Source: Bradysia coprophila
Taxonomy: Eukaryota > Arthropoda > Insecta > Diptera > Sciaridae
Length of the DNA stretch: 64,000 bases
Assembly (NCBI RefSeq): GCF_014529535.1
Contig: NW_023504022.1
Span: 6,499,132 to 6,563,131 of the forward strand
Direction of reading: 5' to 3'
A model generated the notes under the pieces. That model saw nothing but the letters and a program-made list of their open reading frames with translations. It made no database searches and had not been told where the DNA came from. How positions within the stretch are numbered: the stretch's first letter is position 1; each line of letters opens with the position of its first letter. The position numbers and the translations under genes are program-made. This document shows, piece after piece, positions 60,461 to 64,000 of the stretch.

Positions 60461-63400
60461 CTTTTGACACATTCCCCGGTAAATTTCGTCTGTGTCCCAT
60501 GGTCCGCGTTCGGGTAATGGAATACCACGGCGTCGCAATTCTTGCACACAGTCAGTCAAATCAAGTATTGGCAACGAATCAATGTTAGCCTTAGCCACCG
60601 CACTTACGAGATATTCGACGTAATGTTGGCTGTAAAACCCGAGTGTGGAACAAAACAATGAAAATGAAAAAAAAAAGAAAAACCAAATGTTAGTTAACTC
60701 TGGCACTCGGTTTCGGTAGAAAATACCTTGTACAGTTCGGTACGAAAAAATGATTCAATGATGCCATAGGGTCGAGGTGGCAAGCGTATAGCTGCCCTAC
60801 GCACTACACGAGTGTCGGATAATAAAATTAGAGAGTTTTAATCGATTAAATTCTCAAATCAGAAATTAAATTTTTTTATTCGAATTCATTCAAATTGATC
60901 GCTTTTTTACCTAAAATTTCTAAATCATCCGTCGACAACACGGATATCGGGTCTATTCGATGGTCGGTGATTTTTTTGCAAAGATATTCGATATAGTGAT
61001 TGCTAGAATTTATCAGTTCAGTATACCACCCAATGGAATCATTTTCGTTTTGAAATTCTCGAAAGCAAACCGACCAACAGTACTTACCGACACATTCCAG
61101 CATGCTCGGCGGGCACATCATTCTTGCAAATTGTATCCACCAAACCAGTGGGAGTCTCTTTTTGAATGGGAACAGGACATTTTGCAATTGCTTTCGCACC
61201 ATCTCCAGAATCTTCAGTCAAAGCATCATCAGGTGCTGTTTTATATTCCACCTTGTTCAACTACACACTCATCATTAGCAGTGTCCCTTTCAAGATTTTT
61301 TTTCTTTTTTTTTTTAAATCTTACTCTGAGCAGTCTTTGAAGGTCTCGTGGTTCTTTGTCCCTCAAATAGAAGAGACAATTTCTCGGGTGATGTGAATGC
61401 AGACCCAGCTTTGCACAATACTCAGACAAACCGCATTTGGCGCCCATCAGGAAAGGCTTACCACAGCCGTAACAAAATTCGTATTTACACTGAGTGCACG
61501 TGAAGTGCATGCAGCCACCTCTACAAGAGAAAATTATTTTTCCCTGATTTACCCTATGAAGTTAATAACATTCAAACCTCGCCAGTGAATATTTAAATTT
61601 GCACTTCGGACAATCGATTCCATTTTGCTGTAGATGCAATTGAACTCCTTCCGCTTGATGCTCGGGATCGTTAGCCTCCTGCCATTCGGCGAATTTTTCG
61701 CAAGTGATTCCCTCGTGTTGTTTTTCCCATGTTTTCCGGCAAAGTGCACAGGTCACTGAACCGCAATCGGGACAGATCAGTCTTTTTTGTCGAGGTCTTG
61801 CAAAGAAGCCGGATGAACACTGCGCAAAATGAAATTACTCTAACGATTGCTTGTCTGGTTAGTCAATTTTTGTGTACACTAACCTGAACACACCATTTGA
61901 AATTCGGGTCTTGCATCAAGGTACGGTCACCTGAGAAGAAAGACGGTCATTCAAACATTTGTGTATAAGAACCACCGTAGAAAAATGAAACTTACGAAGC
62001 TTCCGTTGAAACAATTCATGAACCGTCTCTTCCAATATATTCTTCAACAAAATGTCCAAATTGGAGAAAAATTCCAGAACATCATCCTCTGTGGTTTCTG
62101 GATCATTTAACTCAGGCATTTTACAGAACGGGCAGACACAATCAGTAATACTTCGATCGGTTATCTAAGGAAGCAGTTAGACTTAGTTGACCCATTCAAA
62201 TCCGAACGTTTCACGTGATTTTCTCACCTGAATTGTAAAGTAATTCCTAGCACATTCCTGGCAACAGCTGTGAGTACATTTCAGCATGGTAACGATCTGA
62301 TTCATCGGATAGATTCCTGTACAAAGTTCGCACTCTTGTTGCAGCAACGCTAGTGCTTGCTCCATAGAACTACATTCATGAGCAGCCCAGATCGCATGCT
62401 CTGTATTGAACTTCTGTTCGATTAGTGCTACCGCAAGTTGAGCTTCCACGAAATTTGCAACTTTTCCTTCAGCTAAAAGACGACGGGCTATTCTCTGCAA
62501 TCAAATTGTCGTATTGGTCATAATTGTGATAACTTAACAAAGAGTTCCTTACTTCTGGCGTCTCTTCTTCTTCAGATAGTTCAGTCGCCATTATGTTAGG
62601 CATACTCTGTTGACGTATCGGAACCTGTCGTCGTATCGGCGGAGATTCTTCATCAGACGTAGGATTGTCATCGCTGAAGCACGTTTCGTGGTATTTCTTT
62701 TTCGGAATTACATTTTTGACCACAGCTACTGGTTCTTTACTGGTACTTGCGTTAGAAAATGGTTTTATGAACTTCGTAATGCGCTCGGTTAGCGATGTTA
62801 TGCTGGCCTTGGTGTAAACTTTAGGTGGTACAATTTTGGATGGTTTTGTGGGAATAGGCTTTTCGGTGGTCTTGTTTAGCAACTCTTGTTGCATGGCACG
62901 AACGTTGGTCGTTCGTATTGCACCAAATGGGCCAGATAGGGCTAAGGATGTCTTTCGAACGGGAATTTTCTTTGTAGTTTTCGTAGCACTTTTCACCTGT
63001 TTTGGTAATTGTGTTTGCATCGAAGTTGTCGGCTGGGAAGCATGCACCATTTTCTCCGATCTCTTCGATGATATTGCACTCACTAAAGATTTTGAACTGC
63101 CGGCTTGTTGATTATCACGAGCTTCTGAAGACGTACTAGCTTTTCCAGACGTGGTTACTGCTTTAGTATGAGATTCTGTCAGTTTGGCTTGCACTGTTGT
63201 TGTATGTGTTGCTGTTTCAGTAGCTATCGTTTCCTCGGCGGAAGTAATTTCGTGTGATGTGTGGTCATCGAGGTTTGGAATAACTGTTTCAACTTCAGTA
63301 TGAATGTCGGTGGAAAAGGTGACATCTTCATTACTTGGAACCACCACTTCTGAAGAGACTTCTCTCTCTGTTACGTTCTGTGTAACTGTGCCTGTTTTAC

Positions 63401-64000
63401 TTGTAATTACTGCCTCTACCTGCTCGTTCTTGAGAGGATTTTGTGATAAGTTTTGAGATAAAGACTCAGTTCGGTTTTCAGATTCTTCTTCTACCTCTTC
63501 CACCACTTCTTCTACCACTTCCACTTCTTCTACCACTTCCATTTCTTCTACCACTTCCAATTCTTCTACCTCTTCCTCTTCTTCCTCCTCCTCATCTTCT
63601 TCAGATTCATCTTCATCTTCTTCGTGTTCTTCTTTTCTCTCATTTTTACTGTATTCCTGATATGACGGTGATTGCGGTGTTGCATCTTCAATCGATACAT
63701 TGTTATTAATCGGCTCTTCTCCAGGACTCACTTGCGTGTCTAAGGATGTATTGAATATTTCTTCCGAATTGGGAGGACCTTCGACATTTGGAATTTCAAC
63801 TACAGGACTAACATCATCTCGAAGCTCAGTCGAGCTTTTCTCAACGACAACTGTGGTTGTCTTATTCAATTGTTGCTGTATAAATACAGCACTTTCTTGC
63901 AGATCGATAGAGTTTCGTTTAATGCTTTCAAATTCTACGTTCACAACATCACCTTCCGAGTCCGACTCTGCTGAGCTTCCATGACTTTGTTCAGAAGCAT
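60461..64000 (-). CDS. LUBEL: LUBEL: RBR-type linear ubiquitin E3 ligase, C-terminal half (continues past right edge)
   Basis: Exons read on the minus strand: 62553-64000 (open at the window edge), 62228-62494, 61996-62164, 61884-61930, 61578-61819, 61325-61520, 61088-61260, 60911-61002, about 60734-60803, and 60461-60629. The first is a long acidic, Ser/Thr-rich linker with a Glu/Val-rich tract. Next is a UBA-like helix bundle ([20 protein letters not shown]), RING1 (CELC...CTHSCCQEC), IBR ([12 protein letters not shown]) and RING2 with the catalytic cysteine in [11 protein letters not shown], then the LDD region (HYIEYL). These features define the HOIP/LUBEL family, which builds Met1-linked ubiquitin chains in immune and stress signalling. 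The junction to the last listed exon needs an unusual GTACAAG donor or a phase-matched alternative, and the stop codon is not certain. Confidence 0.92.

Noticed and set aside
62836-63984. Plus-strand open frames across the LUBEL linker (Leu/Pro-rich)
   Set aside because: Antisense of the Glu/Val-rich linker; low complexity and without domain.

Overview
This window is nuclear DNA of an insect, most likely a lower (nematoceran) dipteran. The evidence is AT-rich introns and intergenic DNA, short GT-AG introns, intron-containing housekeeping genes whose proteins are closest in memory to fly and mosquito orthologues, an arthropod-type LUBEL, a BEL/Pao element, and a dense load of short inverted-repeat transposons. 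Species and chromosome cannot be read from the sequence. All family assignments come from reading the translations; no database was searched.

Layout. 1-13 kb: the 3' part of a Tribbles pseudokinase gene (+ strand, exons 6448-6639 and 9744-9996), in long AT-rich introns and flanks holding several small transposons. 13-18.5 kb: gene-poor, with a Penelope-like GIY-YIG fragment, a decayed hAT-like transposon with terminal repeats and target duplication, and a minisatellite. 19.9-23.0 kb (-): an unrecognised nuclear-looking protein built from many copies of a short acidic repeat carrying a perfect SUMO-acceptor consensus. 25.1-25.7 kb (-): a four-exon secreted peptide with three cystine-knot-type modules, one per exon. 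25.8-28.6 kb: a cluster of GC-rich and inverted-repeat elements. 29.3-29.9 kb (-): AMMECR1. 31.7-39.3 kb: a young-looking BEL/Pao LTR retrotransposon whose Gag begins with a PHD-like finger.

40.2-44.8 kb is a compact housekeeping block: ubiquitin-RpS27A fusion (-), ribosome biogenesis factor NSA2 (-) and, head-to-head with NSA2, complex I subunit NDUFV1/ND-51 (+). 47.7-48.5 kb: a Ly6/three-finger GPI-anchored protein (+). 49.1-52.35 kb: the complete seven-exon Mcm2 gene (-), with a near-palindromic E2F site upstream. 52.6-55 kb: another transposon cluster sharing modules with the 26 kb cluster. 55.6-56.5 kb: a zinc-ribbon protein of the RPP21/C18orf21 (RMP24) type (+). 56.5-60.4 kb: nested inverted-repeat elements. 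60.46-64.0 kb (-): the C-terminal half of LUBEL, the linear-ubiquitin E3 ligase (acidic linker, UBA, RING1-IBR-RING2, LDD), continuing past the right edge.

The genes do not form one pathway, as expected for an animal chromosome; several are ribosome, RNA-processing, replication or ubiquitin genes. The most unusual items are the tandem SUMO-motif protein, the three-knottin peptide, and a set of palindromic elements present in two or more related copies.
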